A stretch of DNA of 24,981 bases from Candidatus Auribacterota bacterium (GCA_016932965.1 JAFGBW010000154.1:1-24981); one strand, 5' to 3'. Counted from the first letter of the stretch, positions 7,286-16,112 are shown. Program-made: numbers and translations. Notes: generated by a model from the letters alone, not told the origin.

Positions 7286-8038
7286 CTAAAAACCATAACC
7301 CAGACTGAAACCGAAATAAAAACGTTTCTCCTGGTTGCCGTCATTTTCATCTTTCAGATCACCCAGTGGAATGGCGTAATCGATATTCGGTGACAGGGTG
7401 CAGTTGTCATACAGCTTGATGGCCAGACCGGTGTTCAGGTGAACGTCCTGACCTTTTCCGCTGATGAAGAGTTCGTTGTTATAACCGTAATGTCCTCCGA
7501 AAGTGAGATCGACATATTCACCCAGGAAAACACTGTGTGAGAGGGTGAGGACAACATAATATCCATCTCCGCCTCCGTCCTCTTCCTCGCCGTAATCGTA
7601 ATAGACGGTCAGATTGGGGGAGAATAATAACTGGGTCAAAGTCATTCCGAGATAAAATTCCCTACTTTTGGCCTCAACTTCAGGTAATTCATAAAACGTA
7701 TGGCCGATGGAGAGGCGGATCTTTTCAAATTCCCTGGTGTAATCAACGACATAATCCATTTCATCTGAAGAAAAGACATCATTGTTTTCAACATCATAAC
7801 TTCCCCAGAAGGAAACCGTAAAACCGGCGTAACTGCATTTCACGCTGGGCTGAATGACCGCGTCCTCGTCAAGGGTGAATCCTCTCCATACGTACGATGA
7901 ATAGGCATCGAACGAGCCGGAGACACTCATGCCGCTGTCGGTTGCAAGGCCTCCTGCAAAAGCAGTCATGCCGTTCAGTGCCATGCTAAGGCCTGCGATG
8001 CAGATGATTTTGTTCAGGTTTACAAATTGTTTTTTCAT
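7286..8038 (-). CDS. TorF-family putative outer-membrane porin
   Basis: The 250-residue protein has a signal peptide (MKKQFVNLNKIICIAGLSMA, cleavage near TAFA-GG). The mature part is made of alternating beta strands and ends in FSLGYGF, the terminal Phe expected for outer-membrane barrels. The start of the mature part (VSGSFDAYSSYVWRGFTL) matches the TorF/Gcw_chp family, whose members begin with SxNxxxxSdYxfRGxs-like strands. A good AAGGAGA precedes the ATG. The gene is 87 bp behind glnK, and TorF porins are known in operons with P-II and ammonium transporter genes. It probably lets a small nitrogenous solute cross the outer membrane. That substrate link comes from context, not from residues. 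Confidence 0.82.
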   Translation of the reverse strand: MKKQFVNLNKIICIAGLSMALNGMTAFAGGLATDSGMSVSGSFDAYSSYVWRGFTLDEDAVIQPSVKCSYAGFTVSFWGSYDVENNDVFSSDEMDYVVDYTREFEKIRLSIGHTFYELPEVEAKSREFYLGMTLTQLLFSPNLTVYYDYGEEEDGGGDGYYVVLTLSHSVFLGEYVDLTFGGHYGYNNELFISGKGQDVHLNTGLAIKLYDNCTLSPNIDYAIPLGDLKDENDGNQEKRFYFGFSLGYGF

Positions 8039-8125
8039 GATGAATTTTCTCCTTGTTAATATTTGCTTCAGTTCAATTTTGGTTTATCTTTTATAGTTCA
8101 TATTCTCCTTTCCTGTTCAGACAGC

Positions 8126-8467
8126 TCAACCTATTGCCGAGCTTCCGGTATCTCCGGTACGGATCCGGATGCACTGTTCAAGAGTAACGACAAATATTTT
8201 GCCATCACCGATGTTCCCGCTTTTCGCACCCTGGATGATGGCTTTAATGGTTCTGTCGACAAAGTTGTCATTGACCGCAATCTCAATTCGAACCTTTTTC
8301 AGGAGATTCACCTCTTCCTCGACACCGCGATACACTTCGTGGAAACCTTTCTGCTGTCCGCATCCCAGAGAATTCGTGACGGAAATTTTGAACACCTCTT
8401 CAGCAAACAGGGCTTTTTTTACGTCCGTGAGTCTTTCAGGCTGAATATATGCAATGATCAATTTCAT
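8126..8467 (-). CDS. glnK: P-II family nitrogen regulator with altered T-loop
   Basis: The 113-residue length is typical of P-II. The order is normal: [13 protein letters not shown] at the start, the T-loop region [19 protein letters not shown] (residues 35-53), then KVRIEIAV and the C-terminal IGDGKIFV and IRIRTG nucleotide-binding segments. P-II trimers sense ATP/ADP and 2-oxoglutarate and can block Amt channels with the T-loop. Numbering aligns with E. coli GlnB without gaps up to residue 65. Residue 51, the tyrosine uridylylated in enteric P-II, is Glu here, and Arg38 is Gln. A strong AAGGAGG precedes the ATG. It sits 22 bp behind amtB, the usual glnK context. The family is certain; glnK is chosen over glnB by context. 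Confidence 0.93.
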   Translation of the reverse strand: MKLIIAYIQPERLTDVKKALFAEEVFKISVTNSLGCGQQKGFHEVYRGVEEEVNLLKKVRIEIAVNDNFVDRTIKAIIQGAKSGNIGDGKIFVVTLEQCIRIRTGDTGSSAIG

Positions 8468-8489
8468 GATGGTACTCCTCCTTTCTTAA

Positions 8490-9782
8490 TTACTTGCTGG
8501 TGAAAATTTGAAATTCGCTGTAGGCTTCCATTCCGTGCTCACCCACATCCAATCCTTTCAATTCCTCATGACGGTCCACTCTCAAACCGACTGTGGCGGC
8601 AATGACTTTGAATACGATGAGCATAAAAAAGAAGCTGAAGGCCACTCCGCTTAATGTCCCGATAGTTTGAACCATCAGCTGATGAAATCCTCCGCCGTTG
8701 AACAATCCGTCATGGGAAAGGCCCAGTGATTTCAAGCCGAATAATCCCACTGAAATGGTCCCCCAGATACCGTTCACCATATGGACTGAAACCGCCCCGA
8801 CCGGATCGTCGATATTGATGGAATCAAAAAATACGACACTGAAAACAACCAGCACACCAGCTACAAGGCCGATCATGGCTGAACTCAAAGGCGTGACGAA
8901 GGCGCAGGGCGCAGTGATGGCCACCAGTCCTGCCAGGACTCCGTTCATGGCCATGGAAGCATCCGGTTTTTTGAACTTGATCCATGTCACGATTAAAGCC
9001 GACAATCCTGCTACGGCTGCAGCAATATTGGTGTTGGCTGAAATGAGGGAAATGGCCACTCCATCGCCGACAGATAAAGTACTTCCGGGATTGAAACCGA
9101 ACCAGCCGAACCAGAGTATGAACACTCCGAGAGCAGCCAGCGGGATATTGTGTCCTGCAATGACATTGGCTGAGCGGTCCTTGTTATATTTTCCGATTCT
9201 GGGGCCTAATATGATGGCTCCGGCCAGTCCGGCCGCTCCTCCCACGGCATGGACAACGGTCGATCCGGCAAAATCAAACACTCCCATGCCCGCCAGGAAA
9301 CCTCCTCCCCAGATCCAGTGGCCCACAATCGGATAAACCACCGCACTGATGATAAAGGTGTAGATCAAATAGGAAGAAAATTTGATCCTTTCCGCAACTG
9401 CACCGGAAACGATGGTCGCGGCTGTTCCTGCAAAGACCAGTTCAAAGAAAAATTTGGCAAACAAGGGGATGCCCGCCCAGTTCAAAGCCGAATAAACTCC
9501 TCTATAGGCATCTCCAATGGCGGGAGAATTATCGGCCCCGTTTAAAAACCACAATCCATGGATTCCCATGAAACCGTTGCCGTCGCCGAACATGAGCCCG
9601 TAACCCACAGCAAAAAAGCAGATGGTTGCGATGGAAAAATCCAGAAGATTCTTCATGATGATGTTGACTGCATTTTTGGCTCTGACGAAACCGGCCTCGA
9701 CCATGGCGAAACCGGCCTGCATGAAAAAAACAAGAAAGCCGGCAACCAGCGCCCACAATGTATCTATTCCCACCTGATTCAT
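8490..9782 (-). CDS. amtB: Ammonium transporter (Amt family)
   Basis: The 430-residue integral membrane protein has about eleven helices and the Amt signature DFAGSTVVHAVGGAAG. The twin pore histidines are H178 (TVVHAVGG) and H334 (VSVHMVNG), and D170 matches the structural Asp of AmtB. QAGFAMVEAGFVRAKN near residue 22 is also typical. It conducts ammonium/ammonia across the inner membrane as a trimer gated by GlnK. No signal peptide precedes the first helix. A clear GGAGG lies 7 bases before the ATG. It is the first gene of the unit with glnK and the porin, and is divergent from the sigma-54 activator. An upstream GG-N10-GC element was too degenerate to call as a promoter. Confidence 0.96.
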   Translation of the reverse strand: MNQVGIDTLWALVAGFLVFFMQAGFAMVEAGFVRAKNAVNIIMKNLLDFSIATICFFAVGYGLMFGDGNGFMGIHGLWFLNGADNSPAIGDAYRGVYSALNWAGIPLFAKFFFELVFAGTAATIVSGAVAERIKFSSYLIYTFIISAVVYPIVGHWIWGGGFLAGMGVFDFAGSTVVHAVGGAAGLAGAIILGPRIGKYNKDRSANVIAGHNIPLAALGVFILWFGWFGFNPGSTLSVGDGVAISLISANTNIAAAVAGLSALIVTWIKFKKPDASMAMNGVLAGLVAITAPCAFVTPLSSAMIGLVAGVLVVFSVVFFDSINIDDPVGAVSVHMVNGIWGTISVGLFGLKSLGLSHDGLFNGGGFHQLMVQTIGTLSGVAFSFFFMLIVFKVIAATVGLRVDRHEELKGLDVGEHGMEAYSEFQIFTSK

Positions 9783-9922
9783 GATGAACCTCCTTTTCTG
9801 ATTCTGAATATAAATCTCTCTGCCTATGAACGCACCCTGAAGCCCTGAAGCAGGGCCTATTCAGCTGACCGTTCATGTTATTTGCGCGCTGATTGTATTA
9901 TTAACAAGATCCGTTCCTAAAT

Positions 9923-9962
9923 GAGATATTCGGCGTATCTCCTTATTTCGTAAGGAGATACG
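9923..9962. promoter_or_regulatory. Overlapping inverted repeats between amtB and the sigma-54 activator
   Basis: A perfect 12-bp inverted repeat, CGTATCTCCTTA (9934-9945) and TAAGGAGATACG (9951-9962) with loop TTTCG, shares its left arm with a second dyad, GAGATA (9923-9928) and TATCTC (9936-9941). ATGAGATA (9921-9928) recurs at 10053-10060, just before the activator start. The set could be operator half-sites or two mutually exclusive RNA hairpins. Nearby, TTGCAT/ATGCAA (9994-10012) forms a further dyad. Confidence 0.5.
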
Positions 9963-10075
9963 TTGAAGAAATATTTTTTTTCAAAAAAAAATATTGCATA
10001 AATTATATGCAAAATATTATTATTCCATTAATTATTCACATTTTTTATGCAAATGAGATAGCAAGGAATACATCC

Positions 10076-12112
10076 ATGAAAATCATTGAAAAACTGGAAC
10101 TGCTGGAAAGAATCGTGACGGACATGAATTCAGCCGTGTCCCCGGATGAACTGCTCAATCATCTCATGGACAAATGTCTTGTCATGACCGGTGCCACAAC
10201 CGGCAGTATCATGCTCATCAATCCTGAAACCCAGGTGCTGGACATCAGGGTTTCCAGAGGACTTGCACGAGAAAAAGTCCGTGAAACCAAACTCAAATTG
10301 GGACAGGGTGTGACAGGCCATGTCGCCCTGACCGGAAAACCGCTTCTCATCAATGATGCAGATAAAGTCCACTACTACGTCCGGGTCAGAGACGACCTCA
10401 AATCAGAACTGGCCTTTCCTTTGAAAACGGATAATCAAATCATCGGCGTTATCAGCGTCGATAGCGTCCGAAAAAATGCCTTTGGACAACAGGACATGGA
10501 TATTCTGCATACCTTGTCCCAGGTTTCGGTTCAGATCCTGCAAAAAGCCAATTTGATCGAGGATTTAAAATTAAAAATCAAAGATCAACAGCTCATCCTG
10601 AATATTGCTGAAATCATTGAAGAACAGACAGAGCCGAATAAGGTTTTCTCCCTGATCATGAAAACGCTTTCTGATGCCATGCCGGTCAAACGGGGATTCA
10701 TCGCCATGCTAGATGATATGAAAAATATCAAAATCTTTTACGGCTACCATTTGAGTGAAGAAGCCATGCAAAGGGGCATCTACAAAATCGGTGAAGGGGT
10801 CATCGGAACGGTGATGAATTCCGGCAAGATGACAGCCGTAAAAAATATTTCAGCCAGCCAGGAATTTTTAAACCGCATGAAGATAAAAAGGGGTAAAGAC
10901 GAGACTAATTCATTTTTTGCTTTGCCATTAAAGTATGAGAGGAAAATACTCGGCGTCCTGGGCATGGAGAAAAGTTATTCAGATGACAAGGATTTCAAAA
11001 GCACAAAAGAGCTTTTATCAGTCGTCAGCTCCCTGCTTTCCTACAAGGTACACAACTATGAACGGAACAGGCTTGAAAAGGACACCCTGCTCAGGCAGAA
11101 CAGGGAGCTGAAAGAAAAGCTGCTGGACAAGGAGTCCGGCGTTCATTACATCGGAAAAAATCAAAAAGTCAGGGAGATCCTGGAGATCATTCAAACCGTA
11201 GCCGACACTGAAGCGACCGTTTTGATCTCAGGTGAAACCGGAACAGGGAAGGAAATCCTGGCCAAAATGCTTCATTACAGAAGCCGGTTCCGTGAGAAAC
11301 CGTTCGTCAGCATCAATTGCGCCTCCATACCCGAAACCCTTCTTGAATCAGAATTGTTCGGATACAAAAAAGGCGCCTTCACAGGAGCCGTGTCCGATAA
11401 GAAGGGAAAATTTGTTCTGGCTGACGGAGGGAGTCTGTTTCTGGATGAAATAGGGGACATGAGTCTGCCCCTGCAGGCCAAACTGCTCAGGGCCCTGCAG
11501 GAGAAAATAATCGAACCTTTAGGGGATGAAAAATCGTTCAAGGTCAATGTCCGTATCATCGCCGCAACCAACCGGGACGTGGCCGCTCTGGTCAGGGAAA
11601 ACAAATTCAGGGAGGATTTGTATTATCGACTCAATGTCATCCCTGTCAGGGTCCCCTCCTTATCCGAAAGAAAAGAGGACATCCCCCTTTTGATCGAGCA
11701 CTTTATCGGGCTTTACAGGGAGAAATATCATAAAGAAATAACCGGTGTGACCGAACGAGCCGGAGAGGCCATGCTCCGATACAGATGGCCTGGAAATGTA
11801 CGTGAACTGGAGAATGTTATAGAAAGGGCTGTCATCCTTTCCAGGAGCACATGGATTGATATCCATGAACTAAATGAAAATATCATCCCTGAGATGAGTG
11901 ATGACGAAAGGGATTCATTTGGAAAAATCCTCCAGGAAGAAATCCATTCATGCGTACCCGGTAAAATATATAAAACAGTCGTTTCTAAAATGGAAAAACA
12001 CCTCATCCAGCATGCCCTCGTCCAAACCAGTCATAATCAGGTTGCAGCGGCCCGGTGGCTGGGAGTGCACAGGAACACCCTGCGAATCAAGGTGAAAGAT
12101 TATCAGTTATGA
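10076..12112 (+). CDS. Sigma-54-dependent activator, GAF-GAF-AAA+-Fis HTH (NifA-like)
   Basis: The 678-residue protein starts at the ATG at 10076, which has AAGGA eight bases upstream; a longer in-frame start at 10007 lacks this. Two GAF sensory domains (about 20-165 and 190-340) precede an AAA+ sigma-54 domain (about 365-600). That domain has Walker A GETGTGKE at 386, the sigma-54 contact loop GAFTGA at 433-438, and Walker B LFLDE with D457-E458. A Fis-type helix-turn-helix ends the protein (NQVAAARWLGVHRNTLRIK). Such proteins hydrolyse ATP to open sigma-54 promoters, and the GAF pair probably binds a small ligand or partner. Divergence from amtB-glnK suggests it controls that operon, but this is inference. 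It overlaps hydF by 6 bp at the 3' end. Confidence 0.93.
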   Translation: MKIIEKLELLERIVTDMNSAVSPDELLNHLMDKCLVMTGATTGSIMLINPETQVLDIRVSRGLAREKVRETKLKLGQGVTGHVALTGKPLLINDADKVHYYVRVRDDLKSELAFPLKTDNQIIGVISVDSVRKNAFGQQDMDILHTLSQVSVQILQKANLIEDLKLKIKDQQLILNIAEIIEEQTEPNKVFSLIMKTLSDAMPVKRGFIAMLDDMKNIKIFYGYHLSEEAMQRGIYKIGEGVIGTVMNSGKMTAVKNISASQEFLNRMKIKRGKDETNSFFALPLKYERKILGVLGMEKSYSDDKDFKSTKELLSVVSSLLSYKVHNYERNRLEKDTLLRQNRELKEKLLDKESGVHYIGKNQKVREILEIIQTVADTEATVLISGETGTGKEILAKMLHYRSRFREKPFVSINCASIPETLLESELFGYKKGAFTGAVSDKKGKFVLADGGSLFLDEIGDMSLPLQAKLLRALQEKIIEPLGDEKSFKVNVRIIAATNRDVAALVRENKFREDLYYRLNVIPVRVPSLSERKEDIPLLIEHFIGLYREKYHKEITGVTERAGEAMLRYRWPGNVRELENVIERAVILSRSTWIDIHELNENIIPEMSDDERDSFGKILQEEIHSCVPGKIYKTVVSKMEKHLIQHALVQTSHNQVAAARWLGVHRNTLRIKVKDYQL

Positions 12113-13387
12113 TTGAGCGGATGGATGGACGCCTTCATTTTTTCCGGATAGACTCAGGCGCTCAAATACATCCCAGGCGGCCGGAAATGGAGACAGGACC
12201 CTTTTCAGTACCCCATGCAGAAAGGAAATGCACAGTCCGTAATTGGTGACTCCAATCCCGTCCAGTTCCGCCCTCCGGATCCTCAGATGCATTTCCCTGG
12301 ATGTCAGCATGCATGCCCCGCAATGAATGATGAGCTTATAACCAGTCATATCAGACGGGTAGTCCCTGCCTGAGGAAATATCAACGGTCAAATCCATCCC
12401 GGTATACTGGCGGAGCCATCTTGGAATTTTAACCCGGCCGATATCATCCTGAAGGGCATGATGGGAGCATGCTTCTGCTATCAATACTTTATCGCCGGGT
12501 TTCAACCGGTCGATGACGGTGAGACCTTTTGTCAGGGTATTCAAATCCCCCTTGAAACGGGCGAACAGAATGGAGAAGGTTGTGCATTTGACGGATACCG
12601 GGGTGTCTGCGATCATTTTCTGGACAGCCTGTGAATCACACACCACCAGATCCGGGACACGTTTCAGATTTTCAAGGATGTGTGAATATTCCCTCTCCTT
12701 GACAATGATGACAGAAGCATCGTTATCCAGGGCATCCCGTATGGTTTGCACCTGAGGAAGAATGAGTCTGCCTTTGGGAGCTTCAAGATCGATGGGAACA
12801 ATGAGAATGACCATGCCTCCCGATGGTACGAGATCGCTGATCAGGGAGGGAGATGAAAGATGTCCTTCGGGCAGAATCTGCATCAATGCCGTCTTAAAAT
12901 CGGTTATATAATGTTCCCGATTTTTCATATCCAGGCAGGAACAGGAGATGACCTGTCCAATCGCGGATTTGATCTTCTCGATGAAGCTCGGCTCAGGAGG
13001 ACGGACATCGATCTTATTGAGGACGGCAATAACCGGAATGGTATTTTTACGGCACTCGGCGATTATTTTTTCTTCGAATTCACCGAAGATACCGGATTCG
13101 ATCACGATGACCGCGACATCGGCCCTGTGAAAAATCTTCATGGTTTTTTCCATTCTGTCGGCTGATAAAGTCGAATCATCATCCACACCGGCGGTATCCA
13201 GCAAAACGACCGGTCCGACGGGCAGAAGTTCCATCGTTTTTTCAACCACGTCGGTTGTCGTACCGGGATGACAGGAGGTGATGGCGGTTTTCTGGCCGCA
13301 GATCATGTTGAGAAAACTGGATTTCCCGACATTGGTCCTGCCGAAAATGCCTATCTGCAGACGCAATCCCTTGGGAACTTCATTCAT
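12107..13387 (-). CDS. hydF: [FeFe]-hydrogenase maturation GTPase HydF
   Basis: The 426-residue protein has an N-terminal GTPase domain: G1 GRTNVGKSS (residues 16-24), G2 TTTD, G3 DTAG (64-67) and G4 NKID (124-127). A dimerisation domain and a C-terminal iron-sulphur domain follow. The HydF-specific ligand pattern CxHx45HCxxC is complete, with C307, H309, H355, C356 and C359. HydF is the scaffold on which HydE and HydG assemble the 2Fe subcluster before transfer to HydA. Neither hydE, hydG nor a hydrogenase gene is in the window. It lies 43 bp behind aspA on the same strand, an arrangement also seen in other hydrogenase maturation clusters. No good ribosome-binding site precedes the ATG. Confidence 0.95.
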   Translation of the reverse strand: MNEVPKGLRLQIGIFGRTNVGKSSFLNMICGQKTAITSCHPGTTTDVVEKTMELLPVGPVVLLDTAGVDDDSTLSADRMEKTMKIFHRADVAVIVIESGIFGEFEEKIIAECRKNTIPVIAVLNKIDVRPPEPSFIEKIKSAIGQVISCSCLDMKNREHYITDFKTALMQILPEGHLSSPSLISDLVPSGGMVILIVPIDLEAPKGRLILPQVQTIRDALDNDASVIIVKEREYSHILENLKRVPDLVVCDSQAVQKMIADTPVSVKCTTFSILFARFKGDLNTLTKGLTVIDRLKPGDKVLIAEACSHHALQDDIGRVKIPRWLRQYTGMDLTVDISSGRDYPSDMTGYKLIIHCGACMLTSREMHLRIRRAELDGIGVTNYGLCISFLHGVLKRVLSPFPAAWDVFERLSLSGKNEGVHPSAQS

Positions 13388-13430
13388 GATCGGTCATCCG
13401 CGCAAATTTTTAACGGTTTTTTCTTCTGTT

Positions 13431-14834
13431 TCACCTTTTATACCCCAAAGCCATCAGTTGTTCCGGCGACAGTGCTTTCTGAATGATCTCCCTGCCGAGT
13501 TTATCCGAGAGAAACTGCAGGAACAGGATATGCGGATGCCCTGATCCTCGAAATTCCATGACGAGTTCCTCGGCCCGGTGGTATCCGATGTAGGGAAGAA
13601 AGGCAGTGATGATGGCCGGATTGTCCTCATGATTGGACTGATTATTTCCTGTCCGGGTAATCTGTTTCACGTGCTCTGAAAGGATTTCATCGGAGGTGGT
13701 GAGAATATCGAGCGATTCCAGAAGAGCCAAGGCAATCAGGGGGATGAATTCATTGATCTGAAAGGTTCCGGATGAGGAAGCCCGCTTGATCAGCGAATCA
13801 TTGTTTTCCGCTTTCATGGCGGATGAGATGCAGGCTTCCAGTATGACGGGATTGATCTTCCCCGGCATGATGGAAGAACCGGCCTGGACCGGCGGAAGCT
13901 GAATTTCCCCCAGATAATGGAGCATTCTCAGGTCGTTACAGACCTTGACAAGATTCGCACTGTGAGCCGAAAGCATTCCGGAGACTTCGACAAAAGAATC
14001 CGTATTGGCCGTTTCCCCCATGAGATGTTCCGATCTTGAAATTCCGAGTCCTGTGATTTCGCGAAGTTTTTCTATAACGAGAAAAATATAATTCCTGGGG
14101 GCCGCGAGCCCCGTGCCCACGGCGGTGCCTCCTATATTGACCGTCCGGATTCTTTCCTCGGCTTTGAACGTGCGCCATCGGTCCCTGCCGATGGGTTCGG
14201 CAAAAGACGCGAACTGGCTTCCCAATGTGATGGGGACTGCGTCCTGCATTTCGGTTTTACCCATGATGATGATCCCTGCAAACTCCTTTTCTTTCAACTG
14301 CAGGCTACCCTGCAATGCGGCGATGGCAGAAGACAATTTTTTAAGCTTCATGATCACGGCGATTTTTAATGCGGTAGGATAGGTGTCATTGGTAGACTGA
14401 TGAAGATTGACATGGAGCAGCGGATCCAACGCTTGGGGATGACGGCCTTTTTCATATCCGAGCAGTTCCAGACCCCGGTTGGCAATGACTTCATTGACAT
14501 TCATATTCAATGAGGTTCCGGCCCCGCCCTGAAGAGAGGACAGAATAAACTGGTCCGCGAATTTTCCCGCGATAAGGTCCTGACAGGCTGTCTCGATGGC
14601 GGAAGCTGTTTCCGGGTTTAAAAAACCCAGTTCATGATTTGCCCTGGCACAGGCCATTTTCACCTGGGCATAAGCCCTGATGAGGTCCTCCGATACTTTA
14701 GGGCAGGAAAAGGGGAAATTCTGTCTTGCCCGAAGAGTATGAATGCCCCAATAGGCATCCACAGGGATATTCACCTCACCCAGGATATCTTTTTCAATCC
14801 GGTAAGGTGCGGGTTTGCTTTCATGCTTATTCAT
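13431..14834 (-). CDS. aspA: Aspartate ammonia-lyase
   Basis: From the ATG at 14834 the protein has 467 residues, the normal aspartase length. It begins YRIEKDILGEVNIPVDAYWG, matching the usual xRxExDxLGxxxVPxxAYYG start. The fumarase/aspartase signature GSSIMPGKINP is present, as are TNDTYPTA and GTSLNMNVNEV. It converts L-aspartate to fumarate and ammonia in the cytoplasm. The frame is open further upstream to 14972, but those residues match nothing in the family; an AAAGGA lies 13 bases before the chosen start. The gene precedes hydF by 43 bp, so it may be part of hydrogenase maturation, where ammonia could feed the bridging amine of the H-cluster. That role is inference. Confidence 0.93.
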   Translation of the reverse strand: MNKHESKPAPYRIEKDILGEVNIPVDAYWGIHTLRARQNFPFSCPKVSEDLIRAYAQVKMACARANHELGFLNPETASAIETACQDLIAGKFADQFILSSLQGGAGTSLNMNVNEVIANRGLELLGYEKGRHPQALDPLLHVNLHQSTNDTYPTALKIAVIMKLKKLSSAIAALQGSLQLKEKEFAGIIIMGKTEMQDAVPITLGSQFASFAEPIGRDRWRTFKAEERIRTVNIGGTAVGTGLAAPRNYIFLVIEKLREITGLGISRSEHLMGETANTDSFVEVSGMLSAHSANLVKVCNDLRMLHYLGEIQLPPVQAGSSIMPGKINPVILEACISSAMKAENNDSLIKRASSSGTFQINEFIPLIALALLESLDILTTSDEILSEHVKQITRTGNNQSNHEDNPAIITAFLPYIGYHRAEELVMEFRGSGHPHILFLQFLSDKLGREIIQKALSPEQLMALGYKR

Positions 14835-14910
14835 CTTTGGTCCGGATTCCTTTCTCATCGATTTCAAGGTCATTAGTCGCCCTGTCTGATGACCCGATCC
14901 ATCATACTCT

Positions 14911-15186
14911 TTACACTTGATGGACATCCACAGGATTTCGACTGCCTGATAATTTGTTATAAATCCAGGCAAACAATCCTCCTCCGATCAGCCCGTCGGA
15001 AAAAGCCCAGACCAATCCGATGACGCTGCCTGAAGGAGTGATGGTGTAACCCCGGTACAGCCGTCCGATCAGTGTTGGTTGTGTTGTCGCCCCGTCAAAT
15101 GCAATGATCCACCAGGTGAGAAAAAAAAGTCCCAGTCCCCATACCAGACCGCAAGTGAGTGCGAATGATTTGATGTTCAGCTTCAT
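14911..15186 (-). CDS. Small membrane protein of the 'bacteriophage holin'-annotated family
   Basis: The 91-residue protein has two hydrophobic hairpins. The first is LTCGLVWGLGLFFLTWWIIA and the second SVIGLVWAFSDGLIGGGLFA, joined by a conserved-looking GRLYRGYTITPSGS. This resembles a small membrane protein family from anaerobic bacteria that databases often name holin, although no phage genes occur here. An excellent AAGGAGG eight bases before the ATG at 15186 fixes the start and rules out the upstream ATG. It lies between a broken membrane protein gene and aspA on the same strand. I regard lytic function as unlikely; the true role is unknown. Confidence 0.75.
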   Translation of the reverse strand: MKLNIKSFALTCGLVWGLGLFFLTWWIIAFDGATTQPTLIGRLYRGYTITPSGSVIGLVWAFSDGLIGGGLFAWIYNKLSGSRNPVDVHQV

Positions 15187-15235
15187 GTGTATTCCCTCCT
15201 TTATGATATCCATGCATGAACCTGAACCGGACGGT

Positions 15236-15879
15236 TCATGAAACGGGATTGACTTTGCTGTCGTGAATCAGATTTGTCCCCAGAATAAAACATCCTGCAG
15301 AAAGAATCAACACTCCTGTTATGGCGATGTAAACATGGATCATGGGGCCGACCGCATGAATCAAGGCACCGGTGAATATGAGAATACCGGCGGTTTTCAG
15401 GAATGCTCTGGATCTGACGAGGACCGTGCAGAATAAAAAAATACCCATAGAAATGGCTGTTTCGGCCAGTGTCCGGAACAGTTTCACCTGCGGATGGAGA
15501 AAGAATATTTTTTCACGGAACAAGGCGATGGAAGGCGCATGACTCACGATGGCCGGATAAACAAATATTTCCCACGTGACCTTGGAAACCTGGAAAATAT
15601 AGGCCAGTATGATGAACAAGTATCCGGTCAGCCCCAGTTTTCCTGCCTCCTCGTATATTTTTGAATACACGGCGGTGAAGCCGAAAATCATGAATATCAG
15701 GCCCGGAAAAGCCAGCGAGGAAATCCAGATCCAGCTGGAATCGAGAATCATGACCGAAGCATCTCTTGCCCTTTCTTGGACAGGTAGAAAAGATGTCCAG
15801 CACACGGCCCATGAGCTCAAAAAAACACACCCAGTATGAGGGCGATTCCACCCAGTTTCTGCAAGGTCGATGATTTCAT
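15236..15879 (-). pseudogene. Multi-pass membrane protein gene with a single homopolymer frameshift
   Basis: From an ATG at 15879, with AAAGGA nine bases upstream, the frame reads MKSSTLQKLGGIALILGVFF and then hits TGA at a run of seven T on the coding strand (15819-15825 as A on the plus strand). Adding one T restores a continuous frame, FFLSSWAVCW and onward, to the stop at 15236: about 214 residues with six hydrophobic helices. The C-terminal part has FPGLIFMIFGFTAVYSKIYE and a helix with HAVGPMIHVYIAI. No family is recognised. The break is either a base-calling error, a phase-variable tract or a true lesion. It precedes the holin-like gene by 49 bp and may share its transcript. Confidence 0.65.
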
Positions 15880-15921
15880 GACAGGGGATCCTTTCAATTA
15901 AGAGTTTTGAGTTGAAACAGT

Positions 15922-15960
15922 GAATGGTGAATGGTTGATGGTTGTTAGTCGACTGCGGTT
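15922..15960 (+). repeat. Intergenic repeat, inverted partner of 19626-19664
   Basis: TGGTTGATGGTTGTTAGTCG followed by ACTGCGGTT matches the reverse complement of 19626-19664 with few differences over about 39 bases. The rest of the gap 15880-16181 holds no gene; it contains the PilZ promoter at its right end. Confidence 0.6.
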
Positions 15961-16112
15961 AGGATGGTCTTTCCCTGCTGGAGCGCCCTTTTTTGATATT
16001 CTAAACGACAGTACAAGGATCTCAACTAAACAATCAATAACCAAGCACGAGCAACCCTAGTTCCGGTTTTTTGGACTCAGGAGTATGGATGGAATAATCG
16101 TTGTTTTTTTCA

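Noticed and set aside
8084-8101. Five-codon leader peptide (MNYKR) between glnK and the porin on the minus strand
   Set aside because: It has an AAGGAG just upstream, but the spacing is short, the peptide has no regulatory codon bias, and the porin has its own good ribosome-binding site.
9832-9845. GG-N10-GC on the minus strand as a sigma-54 promoter for amtB
   Set aside because: Only the GG and GC dinucleotides fit; the flanking TGGCAC and TTGC boxes are largely mismatched.
14911-15186. Phage holin and prophage remnant
   Set aside because: No endolysin, capsid, integrase or other phage gene is nearby; the protein sits with metabolic genes and the holin name is only a database label.
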